This document shows, piece after piece, positions 1 through 7,088 of a stretch of DNA of 16,027 nt. The stretch spans positions 1-16,027 of the forward strand of contig CAIKYN010000336.1 of NCBI GenBank assembly GCA_903831635.1. The letters run 5' to 3'. The notes under the pieces are model-generated. The model made no database searches. It was not told the DNA's origin and was given only the letters and a program-made list of their open reading frames with translations. Position numbers and translations under genes: made by a program. Source of the DNA: an uncultured Spartobacteria bacterium. GTDB lineage: Bacteria > Verrucomicrobiota > Verrucomicrobiia > Chthoniobacterales > UBA6821. Numbering within the stretch: position 1 is the stretch's first letter; each line of letters starts with the position of its first letter.

Positions 1-1
1 A

Positions 2-35
2 GATCACTCATGCAAGCTCGCTTGCAGAGATGATC
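2..35. repeat. Bulged inverted repeat (long hairpin)
   Basis: GATCA (2-6) pairs with TGATC (31-35), CTC (7-9) with GAG (27-29), and TGCAAGC (11-17) with GCTTGCA (20-26), with single A bulges at 10 and 30 and a two-base centre. This gives 15 base pairs within 34 bases. There is no T run after it, so it does not look like a classical intrinsic terminator. It could be an operator, a REP-like extragenic palindrome, or the 3' hairpin of an upstream transcript. The pairing is seen directly; the role is not known. Confidence 0.6.
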
Positions 36-48
36 CATCGCGCGGTCA

Positions 49-65
49 GCTCCGTATCACGGAGC
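49..65. repeat. Perfect 7-bp inverted repeat, 3-base loop
   Basis: GCTCCGT (49-55) and ACGGAGC (59-65) are exact reverse complements around the loop ATC. The repeat lies 14 bases after the first hairpin (2-35) and about 110-150 bases before the likely start of the regulator gene. No T tract follows. Two strong adjacent dyads ahead of a regulator could be operators or a REP-type pair; the sequence alone does not decide. Confidence 0.55.
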
Positions 66-215
66 CAATGCCAGATCGCACCTTTCGTCTTGGTTTCCGC
101 CTCTGCATTACTCTCGGGACACGGGGCTCGGTGGTTAAAATTACTGATCCCTAATCTCCCATCCTTAAACTTTTCCTTGCCCTCCACGCCTCCCCTGCGC
201 CTGACTTCCTTCCAG
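66..215. other. Non-coding leader before the regulator
   Basis: The frame of the regulator stays open leftwards to the window edge, but the residues it would add (rich in Ser, Pro and Leu, with no family resemblance) do not look like part of the protein. I see no convincing sigma70 promoter; TTAAAAT near 136-142 is a possible -10 with no clear -35. A promoter for the downstream operon is expected in this region or left of the window. Confidence 0.35.
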
Positions 216-665
216 ATGGAATCCATAGACCTCTTTGTCGGGGCCTTTGCCGTTCTCTCCCTGCCGCGCTCTCTGGGGGAAATCTACGGCCTTCTCTATA
301 GCAGCGAGGAGCCGCTGGCCTTTGACGATCTGGTCTCGCGTCTGGAGCTGAGCAAAGGCTCCGTTAGCGAGGGACTTCGCGTGCTGCGTTCCCTCGGCGC
401 TGTTAACCTTGTCCCTGTTGATGGCTCCCGCAAGGACCACTTCACCGCCGAGATCAGTCTCCGCAGACTTGCAGGCGGCTACCTCCGAGACCGCATCGAG
501 CCTTACCTCAAAGGGGGGGAATCGAGAATCGAGTCCCTGCGCGGAGTTGGCTCCGAGGAGCATTCCAAACAGTTTCTGGAAAACCGGATCAACCAGCTCC
601 ACTCCTGGCACCGCTTCTTCCGCAAAGTTCTCCCCGTCTTCAAGGCACTGGCAGGGAAGATATAA
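216..665 (+). CDS. GbsR/MarR-like winged-helix transcriptional regulator
   Basis: The product is about 149 residues from ATG 216 and is a predicted cytoplasmic DNA-binding protein. The conserved start of the family is visible as LPRSLGEIYGLLY (16-28). A helix-turn-helix follows (about 33-61), with recognition helix SKGSVSEGLRVLRSLG, then a wing around VDGSRKDHF. The basic, helical C-terminal half probably dimerises. The regulator of choline uptake GbsR gives the family its name, but the ligand here is unknown. The start is uncertain: TTG at 177 would add MPSTPPLRLTSFQ, which resembles the N-termini of some relatives, and no Shine-Dalgarno decides between them. A G7 run lies at 513-519. The gene ends only 25 bases before the acyltransferase, so it is probably co-transcribed with the glycan genes and may control the cluster; that role is inferred from position. 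Confidence 0.75.
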   Translation: MESIDLFVGAFAVLSLPRSLGEIYGLLYSSEEPLAFDDLVSRLELSKGSVSEGLRVLRSLGAVNLVPVDGSRKDHFTAEISLRRLAGGYLRDRIEPYLKGGESRIESLRGVGSEEHSKQFLENRINQLHSWHRFFRKVLPVFKALAGKI

Positions 666-682
666 GACACTTTCGTTTAATT

Positions 683-690
683 CCCCCCCC
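683..690. repeat. C8 homopolymer run abutting a TTG start codon
   Basis: Eight consecutive C bases lie directly before the probable TTG start (691) of the acyltransferase. A run this long can slip in replication. Because it is upstream of the start codon, a length change would alter the leader and any ribosome contact rather than the reading frame. Confidence 0.6.
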
Positions 691-1806
691 TTGAAACACC
701 GCCTTGTTCATCTTGATTGCCTGCGTGGGTTGGCGGCTTTGCTCGTTGTGGTGGAGCATCTCAGGGCATTTCTCTTTGTTCCGTTTGCCCAGTTGAAGGC
801 CCCGGGAATCTTGGCCAAGGGATTCTACCTCGTGACCGGACTTGGCCATCAGGCCGTCATGATCTTCTTTGTGCTGAGCGGGTACCTAGTGGGGGGAAGC
901 GTGATTACGGCACTGCAAACCGGCAAATGGTCTTGGAGAGAGTATCTGCTCCGACGCATGAGCCGCCTCTGGGTAGTCCTGATCCCGGCGCTTCTGCTGA
1001 CGCTTTTCTGGGACAAGCTGGGATATGCCCACGCTCCTACCGGATATGAGGGGGCCTATCGCGAGATCTACAACTCAGGCCCCACTCCAGCTGGCCCGGC
1101 GGACTGGAGCCTTGCCTCGTTTTTTGGGAATCTCTTTTTCCTTCAAACTATCAAACTACCCTGCTTCGGGACGAATAGCCCGCTCTGGAGCCTGGCTAAT
1201 GAATTGTGGTACTACCTGCTCTTCCCACTGGGACTGACCATCTTCGTTACTGGGAAATGGAGAGATCGGGTGATAGCCCTCATTCTTGTGGCGGGTATCG
1301 TGTCCTTCCTACCTAAGTCGATCCTCTTGGGAGGAGTGATTTGGTTGCTCGGGTCAGTAGTTTTCTTCCTGATTCGTAAGGACTCGATAAGGACTATTGC
1401 GAACAATCCTGTTCTGTTAATATTGGGACTTCTTCTGACGATTGGGACTCTCCTGGCCAGCAGAACTGGACATATGGGGGAGGGGGCTGATCTCGCGATT
1501 GGAATGAGCTGTACAGTCCTTGTTGCAGGGCTTGCCGCAAGAGTTTCATCAAGCCATCTCTACGGCATGATCTCGGCTGGAATGTCCGAGATCTCCTACA
1601 CCCTGTACTTGGTGCACTTTCCGCTGTTGGCCTATCTGTTCTTTGTCCTGTTTCAGGGTCGGCAGGTAACTCCTACTCCGATGACCTCTCTCTGGTTCAT
1701 AGGGGGGCTAGGACTGACGATTGTCTACTCCGTAGTCATCTGGTGGCTCTTTGAGCGGAATACCGACAGGTTTAGAAAATGGATCCACTCCCGAATATTT
1801 AATTAG
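691..1806 (+). CDS. Membrane O-acyltransferase, acyltransferase 3 (OafA-like) family
   Basis: An integral membrane enzyme of about 371 residues expected to transfer an acyl group, commonly acetyl, onto a sugar of the glycan. The family signatures are present in order: HLDCLRGLAALLVVVEH (7-23) with the conserved Arg12 and the presumed catalytic His23; FFVLSGYL (59-66); RRMSRLW (88-94) at a cytoplasmic loop; and WSLANELWYY (166-175). The rest is a series of hydrophobic helices, about ten in all, ending in WWLFER and a short basic tail. The start is set at TTG 691 because homology begins at residue 7 from there. The only upstream in-frame ATG (409) lies deep inside the regulator gene, and the residues between are not family-like. 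No Shine-Dalgarno is seen. The gene is followed after 12 bases by the ABC transporter. Confidence 0.86.
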   Translation: MKHRLVHLDCLRGLAALLVVVEHLRAFLFVPFAQLKAPGILAKGFYLVTGLGHQAVMIFFVLSGYLVGGSVITALQTGKWSWREYLLRRMSRLWVVLIPALLLTLFWDKLGYAHAPTGYEGAYREIYNSGPTPAGPADWSLASFFGNLFFLQTIKLPCFGTNSPLWSLANELWYYLLFPLGLTIFVTGKWRDRVIALILVAGIVSFLPKSILLGGVIWLLGSVVFFLIRKDSIRTIANNPVLLILGLLLTIGTLLASRTGHMGEGADLAIGMSCTVLVAGLAARVSSSHLYGMISAGMSEISYTLYLVHFPLLAYLFFVLFQGRQVTPTPMTSLWFIGGLGLTIVYSVVIWWLFERNTDRFRKWIHSRIFN

Positions 1807-1818
1807 CGTCTTTATCCC

Positions 1819-3549
1819 ATGATCAAATCGTTCATCAAACTTCTGAGTCGCTGTTATGCGTTGGCTATTCCTTATGGTCGTTTGAGACTATTTGGTGTCT
1901 TGGGGATGGTTTTTCTCAACGGGTTGCTCCAATTGATTGGGGTTACCTCGATTTTCCCATTTTTTGCATTAGCTGCTGATCCAGAGCGAATCAGAAATTC
2001 GTCCGCAGGAAGATGGTTTCTCCATTTTCTGCCACCCATGTCGACGAATCACCTTCTGGCGGTGGCGGGGACATTCTCCATTCTGATGCTTTTGATTGCC
2101 AGTGTGGGAAGCATGGCGAGCGAATATGTTAGAATTCGTTACGCTTATAGTTTCTCACAATGGATCAGGGGGCAGTTGCTGAGATCCTATGCGATGCGCC
2201 CGTATGGTTACTTTCTGCACCGAAATTCAGCGCTCCTGAGCCAACGTATTCAGGATATTCATAGTTTTACTATTAATGTGCTTCTTCCATTGGGTGAGAT
2301 CCTCACGAGACTTGTGCTTATCTCGATGTTGGCTGCGACGGTCTTCTATGTGCAGCCGTTCGTAGCAATGGGTGCAGTGGTTCTGCTCGGAGGGTTTTAT
2401 CTGATGGCATTCCTCTGGATCAGGCCCAGAACTCGTAAAATCGGGGAGATGATCCAGCGGCACAATGTCGGGTTCTGGAAAAATACCAATCAGTTCCTCC
2501 ATGCCATCAAGACTGTGTTTGTTCATGGAAAGACCCGCTACTTCATTGAGAAAGCCATCCAACATTCGGCTGAGACGACAAAGCAACAAAGCCTCATACC
2601 TATTTATGCAAATGGGCCAAGATATCTGATAGAGCCTATTGCCTACGGCGGTCTTGTGTCGATTGTCGTCGTCCTGGCCCTCCAGGGAAAACCATTCTCC
2701 GACATCCTTCCTAATCTTATGGTGATGGCGATGGCAGGCTACCGACTACTTCCGTCTTTGCAGCTTCTCTTCGGGCAACTTGTCGCTGTTGCGGCCAATA
2801 ATTATACCCTCGTCCAACTCGAGGAGGAGATTCTGGCGATCGAGCACGAGAGCGCCGTCGTTTCATCCAATGGTCATCTGGTTTCGGGAAAACTTCCCTT
2901 CCTGAAGAGCCTATCCCTTGAGGGTGTGACTTATCGTTATCCTGGATCTGACCAAGATGTCATAAAGGAGCTTTCACTATCGATTGAGAAAAATGAATCG
3001 ATTGGGATTGCCGGCCCATCTGGCTCGGGAAAATCAACGCTGGTTGATTTGATTCTCGGACTTCATTCACCGAGTTCAGGTATCATCAAGGTCGATGCCG
3101 AACCAATCACCCAAGAGAACATTTCATGCTGGAGAAGCATGATCGGCTATGTACCTCAGGATATCTATCTCCTTGATGACACCATTGCTGCAAACATCGC
3201 CTTTGGAATCGATCCCAAAACCATCGATTCCAATGCTCTGGAGGAAGCCGCCAGAGGAGCACACATCCTTGATTTCATTAGATCCCTGCCGGAGGGATTT
3301 GATACCGTAGTGGGTGAGCGTGGTGTTCGATTGTCAGGAGGGCAGCGTCAAAGAATCGGGGTCGCTAGGGCCCTTTTTCATAGCCCTGAAGTCCTTGTGC
3401 TAGATGAGGCCACAAGTGCATTGGATGTAGATACTGAAAAAGCAGTTATGGATACAATTACACAACTCAACGGAAAGTTAACAATTATAATTATAGCTCA
3501 TCGTTTAAGCACATTAGAAAAATGTGACAGGACTCTTCGATTGGGATAA
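1819..3549 (+). CDS. ABC transporter, fused permease and ATPase (MsbA/PglK-like flippase)
   Basis: A 576-residue half-transporter expected to work as a homodimer in the inner membrane, flipping a lipid-linked oligosaccharide or exporting a glycan. Residues 1 to about 335 hold roughly six membrane helices. The ATPase domain (about 365-576) has Walker A GPSGSGKST (399-407), Q-loop Gln447, signature LSGGQ (505-509), Walker B VLVLDEA (525-531) and H-loop His561, so it should be catalytically competent. Relatives include PglK, the flippase of Campylobacter N-glycosylation, and lipid A flippase MsbA; substrate identity is inferred from the glycosyltransferases downstream. The protein ends at CDRTLRLG, 15 residues after the H-loop, without the usual D/E-G-K/R-I tail of some 15-20 residues. 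GC falls from 53% in 3361-3420 to 33% in 3421-3480, so the last 130 bases match the AT-rich gene that follows. Confidence 0.9.
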   Translation: MIKSFIKLLSRCYALAIPYGRLRLFGVLGMVFLNGLLQLIGVTSIFPFFALAADPERIRNSSAGRWFLHFLPPMSTNHLLAVAGTFSILMLLIASVGSMASEYVRIRYAYSFSQWIRGQLLRSYAMRPYGYFLHRNSALLSQRIQDIHSFTINVLLPLGEILTRLVLISMLAATVFYVQPFVAMGAVVLLGGFYLMAFLWIRPRTRKIGEMIQRHNVGFWKNTNQFLHAIKTVFVHGKTRYFIEKAIQHSAETTKQQSLIPIYANGPRYLIEPIAYGGLVSIVVVLALQGKPFSDILPNLMVMAMAGYRLLPSLQLLFGQLVAVAANNYTLVQLEEEILAIEHESAVVSSNGHLVSGKLPFLKSLSLEGVTYRYPGSDQDVIKELSLSIEKNESIGIAGPSGSGKSTLVDLILGLHSPSSGIIKVDAEPITQENISCWRSMIGYVPQDIYLLDDTIAANIAFGIDPKTIDSNALEEAARGAHILDFIRSLPEGFDTVVGERGVRLSGGQRQRIGVARALFHSPEVLVLDEATSALDVDTEKAVMDTITQLNGKLTIIIIAHRLSTLEKCDRTLRLG

Positions 3550-3563
3550 TAAAAAATAAAATA

Positions 3564-4757
3564 ATGAAAATTGCATACGCTACTAATTTTGATCCGAGTG
3601 ATATTCATCATTGGTCAGGAACTGGATTTTCTATTTGGAATTCACTGAAAAAAAAAGGAGTTGATGTTGATTTTGCTACATCGGTAAAACTACCCAAAAG
3701 CACACGATTACTTCTCGATTTTAAAAATAAGTTTTACTCTCGTGTGTTAAAGCGGCAATTTCTTCCTGATCGGGATTTATCTTTCGCTAAAATTCATTCA
3801 AAAGAAATTTTTATTCAAATCAGTAAAATCAAAAATATTGAAGCTATTCTCACTCCTTGGAACCCCGGGGTTGCATTTGTTCCAAAAGGAATACCATTAA
3901 TCACGTACAGCGATGCAACATTTAATGCTCTTATAAATCACAATGCGCATTTTAAAAATCTATGTCATGAATCAAGATCTAACGGAAATATTATAGAAGA
4001 AGCAGCTTTCAATCGTGCTTCAGCTTGTGTTTTTGCCTCTAACTGGGCGGCTACTAGCGCAATCCGTGATTACAATCTAAACCCCGATAAGGTCTACGTT
4101 GTTCCATTTGGTGCAAACCTTCAGCATCCCCCATCTCTTGAAAAAGTAAAAAATGATATTATCTCAAGAGATTCTGGTTCGATTAAACTCCTGTTTATTG
4201 GTGTAGAGTGGGAGCGCAAAGGAGGGAAAGTTGCTGTTGATATAACGCGCCGATTGAACGAAATGGGAATACCAACGCATCTTACTATTATTGGGTTGAG
4301 TCCCGAAATTTCATTATGTGAGAAAGAATATGTAACAGTCCAAGGATTCTTAAGCAAAGCATCTGGTGGTGAAGAGCATATCCTCAACGAATTGGCGCGA
4401 AGTCATTTTCTAATTGTTCCTTCCGTAGCCGAATGTTATGGATTGGTTTATGCTGAAGCCAGTGCCTGCGGAGTTCCTGCAATTGCTAGGGATGTTGATG
4501 GAGTTCCCTCTGTTGTAAGAAATAATAAAAACGGGCATAGATTTGGGCTAAATGCTTCTCATTCAGAGATAGCTGATTGGATTGCAAATACCTTCAGGGA
4601 TATCAATGAGTATCGTCGATTGGCCCTATCCTCCCGACAAGAATATGATCAAAGACTTAATTGGAACGTAGCGGGTGCATCTTTGGAAAAAATTATTCAA
4701 AAAGTGGTATTAGATCGGAAGGAAAAGGATCATTCTAAGACGTTATATTCAGATTGA
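3564..4757 (+). CDS. GT4-family glycosyltransferase, AT-rich gene
   Basis: A 397-residue retaining GT-B enzyme, expected in the cytoplasm at the membrane, moving a sugar from a nucleotide-sugar to the growing lipid-linked glycan. The C-terminal donor-binding half is recognisable: GVEWERKGG with Lys219, and the E-x7-E motif ECYGLVYAE (Glu290, Glu298) followed by ASACGVPAIARDVDGVPSVV. The N-terminal acceptor half is less conserved, as usual. An SDATFN segment and an ASNWAATS helix fit GT4 proteins. The gene starts 14 bases after the ABC transporter stop, with no Shine-Dalgarno. Its base composition is far more AT-rich than most neighbours, with many AAA, ATT and TTT codons, and it carries an A9 run at 3648-3656 (Lys29-31). 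Donor and linkage cannot be told. Recent acquisition is inferred from composition. Confidence 0.88.
   Translation: MKIAYATNFDPSDIHHWSGTGFSIWNSLKKKGVDVDFATSVKLPKSTRLLLDFKNKFYSRVLKRQFLPDRDLSFAKIHSKEIFIQISKIKNIEAILTPWNPGVAFVPKGIPLITYSDATFNALINHNAHFKNLCHESRSNGNIIEEAAFNRASACVFASNWAATSAIRDYNLNPDKVYVVPFGANLQHPPSLEKVKNDIISRDSGSIKLLFIGVEWERKGGKVAVDITRRLNEMGIPTHLTIIGLSPEISLCEKEYVTVQGFLSKASGGEEHILNELARSHFLIVPSVAECYGLVYAEASACGVPAIARDVDGVPSVVRNNKNGHRFGLNASHSEIADWIANTFRDINEYRRLALSSRQEYDQRLNWNVAGASLEKIIQKVVLDRKEKDHSKTLYSD
3648..3656. repeat. A9 run inside a glycosyltransferase gene
   Basis: Nine A bases encode Lys29-Lys31. Runs of this length are prone to transcriptional and replication slippage; loss or gain of one base would destroy the frame early in the protein. 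The frame is intact here. Confidence 0.5.
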
Positions 4758-4785
4758 TAATTACTTAAATATTCTTTTTTGATGT

Positions 4786-5838
4786 ATGAACGTCGTTCTC
4801 ACCATTTGTTCCTCTAACTACTTGGCTCATGCCAAGACGCTTGGGGATTCCGTTCTCGATCAGAATCCCGACTTTAAGTTCGTGATCGGTCTTGTCGATC
4901 GATTCCCATCAGATCTTGATCGTGGGTATTGTAGTCGATTCGAGGTGATTCCTGTCGAGGAGCTTAAGTTGGCGGAGTTCCCTGATATGGCAGCCAAGTA
5001 CAATATCGTGGAGCTGAACACCGCGGTGAAGCCCTTCTATATGGCGCACCTTTATGAGCGAGATCATGACGTGGCCTCCGTGACTTATCTGGATCCCGAT
5101 ATGATGGTCTACTCCAGCTTTGACGGTCTCCTGAAAACTCTGAAGCAGAACAACATCGTCCTGACGCCTCATAGCTGCGCCTACGATGATTCCCCGGAAA
5201 ATATCTATTATGAGCGAGTGATGCTCTATGCCGGCATTTACAATCTGGGCTTTATCGCCACACGGCGATCGGCGGTGACGATGGCCTTTCTGCAATGGTG
5301 GAAAATCCGTCTGAAAGACCATTGCTTTTATCGCCCCGGAGTTGCCGGAGCGTTCTTTGATCAATTATGGACCGGCTTGGCACCGGTTTACTTTGACGGG
5401 GTCTATGTGGAGAAGGATCCAGGCTACAATTTCTGCTACTGGAACCACTTTGAGCGGAAATTAGAAAAGCGGGGGGGTAACTATCTGGTCAATGGATCTC
5501 ATGATCTCGTCTTTGTGCATTACAGTGGATACAAACCAGAGCGACCTGAAGTCCCTGCGACTCGCTTGTCAGATCCGATTGGGTACTTACAAGATAGTCC
5601 CGATCTACAGCCCATCTACGATGAGTATCGGAAGAGGCTGATGGAGAGGAACTATCTATTCATTAAAACGATCCGATGGTACTTCGCTCCGCCAGAAAGA
5701 AACGATCCCTTCCGTTCGTTCAAGAAATTTCTGAAAAGTTCAATCGAAGGGAGCATAAAAATGGTTCCCTTATCATTGCGCCGACGTATCAAGAGGGTTG
5801 CAATATTCCTTGCGGATGCTGCGGATCTAAATACGTAA
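4786..5838 (+). CDS. GT-A glycosyltransferase with DPD motif (GT8-like)
   Basis: A 350-residue predicted cytoplasmic sugar transferase. The N-terminus MNVVLTICSSNYLAHAKTLG is a Rossmann-like strand and helix typical of nucleotide-sugar binding. YLDPDMMVY places the metal-binding D-x-D motif at Asp103-Pro-Asp105. AGIYNLGFIA and AFFDQLW resemble the later conserved blocks of GT8-like enzymes, followed by VHYSGYKPE. The basic C-terminal tail (about 300-350, many Lys/Arg) may associate with the membrane. The gene starts 28 bases after the AT-rich glycosyltransferase gene and its composition returns to about 50% GC, dropping again over the last 150 bases. A G7 run lies at 5471-5477. The exact CAZy family, donor and linkage are not certain; a GT-A sugar transferase is well supported. 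Confidence 0.82.
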   Translation: MNVVLTICSSNYLAHAKTLGDSVLDQNPDFKFVIGLVDRFPSDLDRGYCSRFEVIPVEELKLAEFPDMAAKYNIVELNTAVKPFYMAHLYERDHDVASVTYLDPDMMVYSSFDGLLKTLKQNNIVLTPHSCAYDDSPENIYYERVMLYAGIYNLGFIATRRSAVTMAFLQWWKIRLKDHCFYRPGVAGAFFDQLWTGLAPVYFDGVYVEKDPGYNFCYWNHFERKLEKRGGNYLVNGSHDLVFVHYSGYKPERPEVPATRLSDPIGYLQDSPDLQPIYDEYRKRLMERNYLFIKTIRWYFAPPERNDPFRSFKKFLKSSIEGSIKMVPLSLRRRIKRVAIFLADAADLNT

Positions 5839-5855
5839 AAACTTAATTTATTTTC

Positions 5856-7088
5856 TTGAAAACGGCTCACTTTACATCGTTGCTTGCAGGCGGTGCCGGC
5901 ATTGCTGCGTCCAGATTACATCTTGCTCTCGAGATGGGAGGAATCGACAGTTATTTGTTCTTTGGAGAAGGTTCATCTTCTGATCCGAAAATTGCTCCAT
6001 TGTTTCAAAACAGCACCTTCTTTCAAAGGAACCGATTGGCGATTAAGCAGAAAACTAAAAGAGGTAGAGAATCTTCATTAGGTTATCTTACAAGTCCTGA
6101 CTGGGTTGCTAAAACTCCTCTCTCAAAGCTATCATTCAAGCCCGATATCGTTAATCTTCATTGGGTTGCGAATTGGCTAGATCTTCCAAGTTTCTTTGAA
6201 TCCATTCCGTTGGAAACTCCTGTTGTCTGGTCAATTCATGACATGATTCCTATAACTGGCGGATGTTCATATAGTAATGAATGCAATCGCTTTACAGTAG
6301 GATGTGGTATTTGTCCGCAGCTCAAAAATCCGAGTCTAAATGATTATAGTGCACGATATTTTAAAATCAAAAAAAGACTCTATAAAAAAAAGAAACTTCA
6401 TTTTGTCGGAAATAGTGAGTGGACTACCGATCAAATTAAAAAATCCTCTTTGTCAGAGGATGCAGCGTCGATACGTACTATCCACCTTGGGATAAATCCC
6501 AGAGATTATTCCCCAATCCCTAAAACAACTGCTAGAGATGCCCTGAGTATTCCTGAGAAAAAGTTTGTAATTGGATTTGCCGGGGTAAACCTTGAGGAAA
6601 AACGTAAGGGGGGAGATATTCTTCTCGAGGTTTTAAAAAATCTCAATTCCCAGGATGTAGTTCTTGTTTCGATGGGTGGCGGTTCAATTCCAAATGAGTT
6701 AGGCCATATCGAGACCATTTCATTAGGTGCAACATCTTCAAAGCTGCTGCAATCTGTATTTTATTCCGCACTCGATGTTTTTGTCATGCCCAGCCTTGTT
6801 GAAACGTTCGGCTTAGTAGCTTTGGAGGCTATGTCCTGTGAAACGCCTACAATCTCCTATACCGCGGGTGGCTTAGCCGATGTGGTTTCAAATGGTGAAA
6901 CTGGACTCGTCGAAAAGAATATCGGAAGTGTGGAGGGATTGGCTCAGATGCTTCTATGGATGAAAGACCACCAATCCGAACGATTCTCCATGGGGATGGC
7001 TGCCAGACAGCGTGTCATCAGTAAATTTACCGATTCATTAATGGCTAATCGGTATGCGGAAATGTATCAGGAAATTCTTCCACAATGA
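5856..7088 (+). CDS. GT4-family glycosyltransferase, first of a tandem pair (AT-rich)
   Basis: A 410-residue GT-B enzyme starting at TTG 5856 (MKTAHFTSLLAGGAGIAA), which aligns exactly with the N-terminus of the next gene's product and so fixes the start. Visible motifs are IVNLHWVANWLDL, SIHDMIPITGGC, the donor-site basic stretch EEKRKGG (Lys251), and E-x7-E as ETFGLVALE (Glu316, Glu324) followed by GGLADVV. A cysteine set C-x5-C-x6-C-x2-C lies at Cys137, 143, 150 and 153. About half of the residues match the following gene by eye. The stop overlaps the next start (ATGA), so the two are translationally coupled. The gene is AT-rich, especially in its middle, while its paralog is not. An A8 run lies near 6384-6391. 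Probably a mannosyl-, glucosyl- or similar transferase; the donor is unknown. Confidence 0.88.
   Translation: MKTAHFTSLLAGGAGIAASRLHLALEMGGIDSYLFFGEGSSSDPKIAPLFQNSTFFQRNRLAIKQKTKRGRESSLGYLTSPDWVAKTPLSKLSFKPDIVNLHWVANWLDLPSFFESIPLETPVVWSIHDMIPITGGCSYSNECNRFTVGCGICPQLKNPSLNDYSARYFKIKKRLYKKKKLHFVGNSEWTTDQIKKSSLSEDAASIRTIHLGINPRDYSPIPKTTARDALSIPEKKFVIGFAGVNLEEKRKGGDILLEVLKNLNSQDVVLVSMGGGSIPNELGHIETISLGATSSKLLQSVFYSALDVFVMPSLVETFGLVALEAMSCETPTISYTAGGLADVVSNGETGLVEKNIGSVEGLAQMLLWMKDHQSERFSMGMAARQRVISKFTDSLMANRYAEMYQEILPQ

Larger units (their letters stand above)
3421..4785. other. AT-rich block with sharp left and right edges
   Basis: Counted by hand, GC is 32/60 in 3361-3420, then 20/60 in 3421-3480 and 19/60 in 3481-3540. 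It falls to 12/60 in 3781-3840 and recovers to 29/60 in 4801-4860. The block covers the 3' end of the ABC transporter gene and all of the following glycosyltransferase gene, and stops at the start of the next gene. This suggests a separately acquired segment; no insertion sequence, integrase or flanking repeat is visible. Confidence 0.6.

Noticed and set aside
2..65. Intrinsic transcription terminator
   Set aside because: Neither stem is followed by a T run on the + strand, and no A run precedes them to serve the - strand.
1..75. tRNA or small structured RNA gene
   Set aside because: Two hairpins are present but there is no cloverleaf, anticodon arm or T-loop consensus on either strand.
30..215. 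Upstream extension of the regulator frame
   Set aside because: The frame is open, but the added residues have no family resemblance, and the region includes a strong hairpin (49-65). Conserved sequence begins near 190-216.
409..690. Upstream extension of the acyltransferase frame to ATG 409
   Set aside because: This would overlap most of the regulator gene in another frame with low-complexity residues. Acyltransferase homology begins directly after TTG 691.
3500..3600. Frameshift explaining the short ABC transporter end
   Set aside because: I looked at the other frames past the stop and saw no continuation of an ABC C-terminal tail; the sequence turns into AT-rich spacer and the next start.
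3421..7088. Insertion sequence or genomic island with mobility genes
   Set aside because: Composition is mosaic, but no transposase, integrase, terminal inverted repeats or target duplications are visible in the window.
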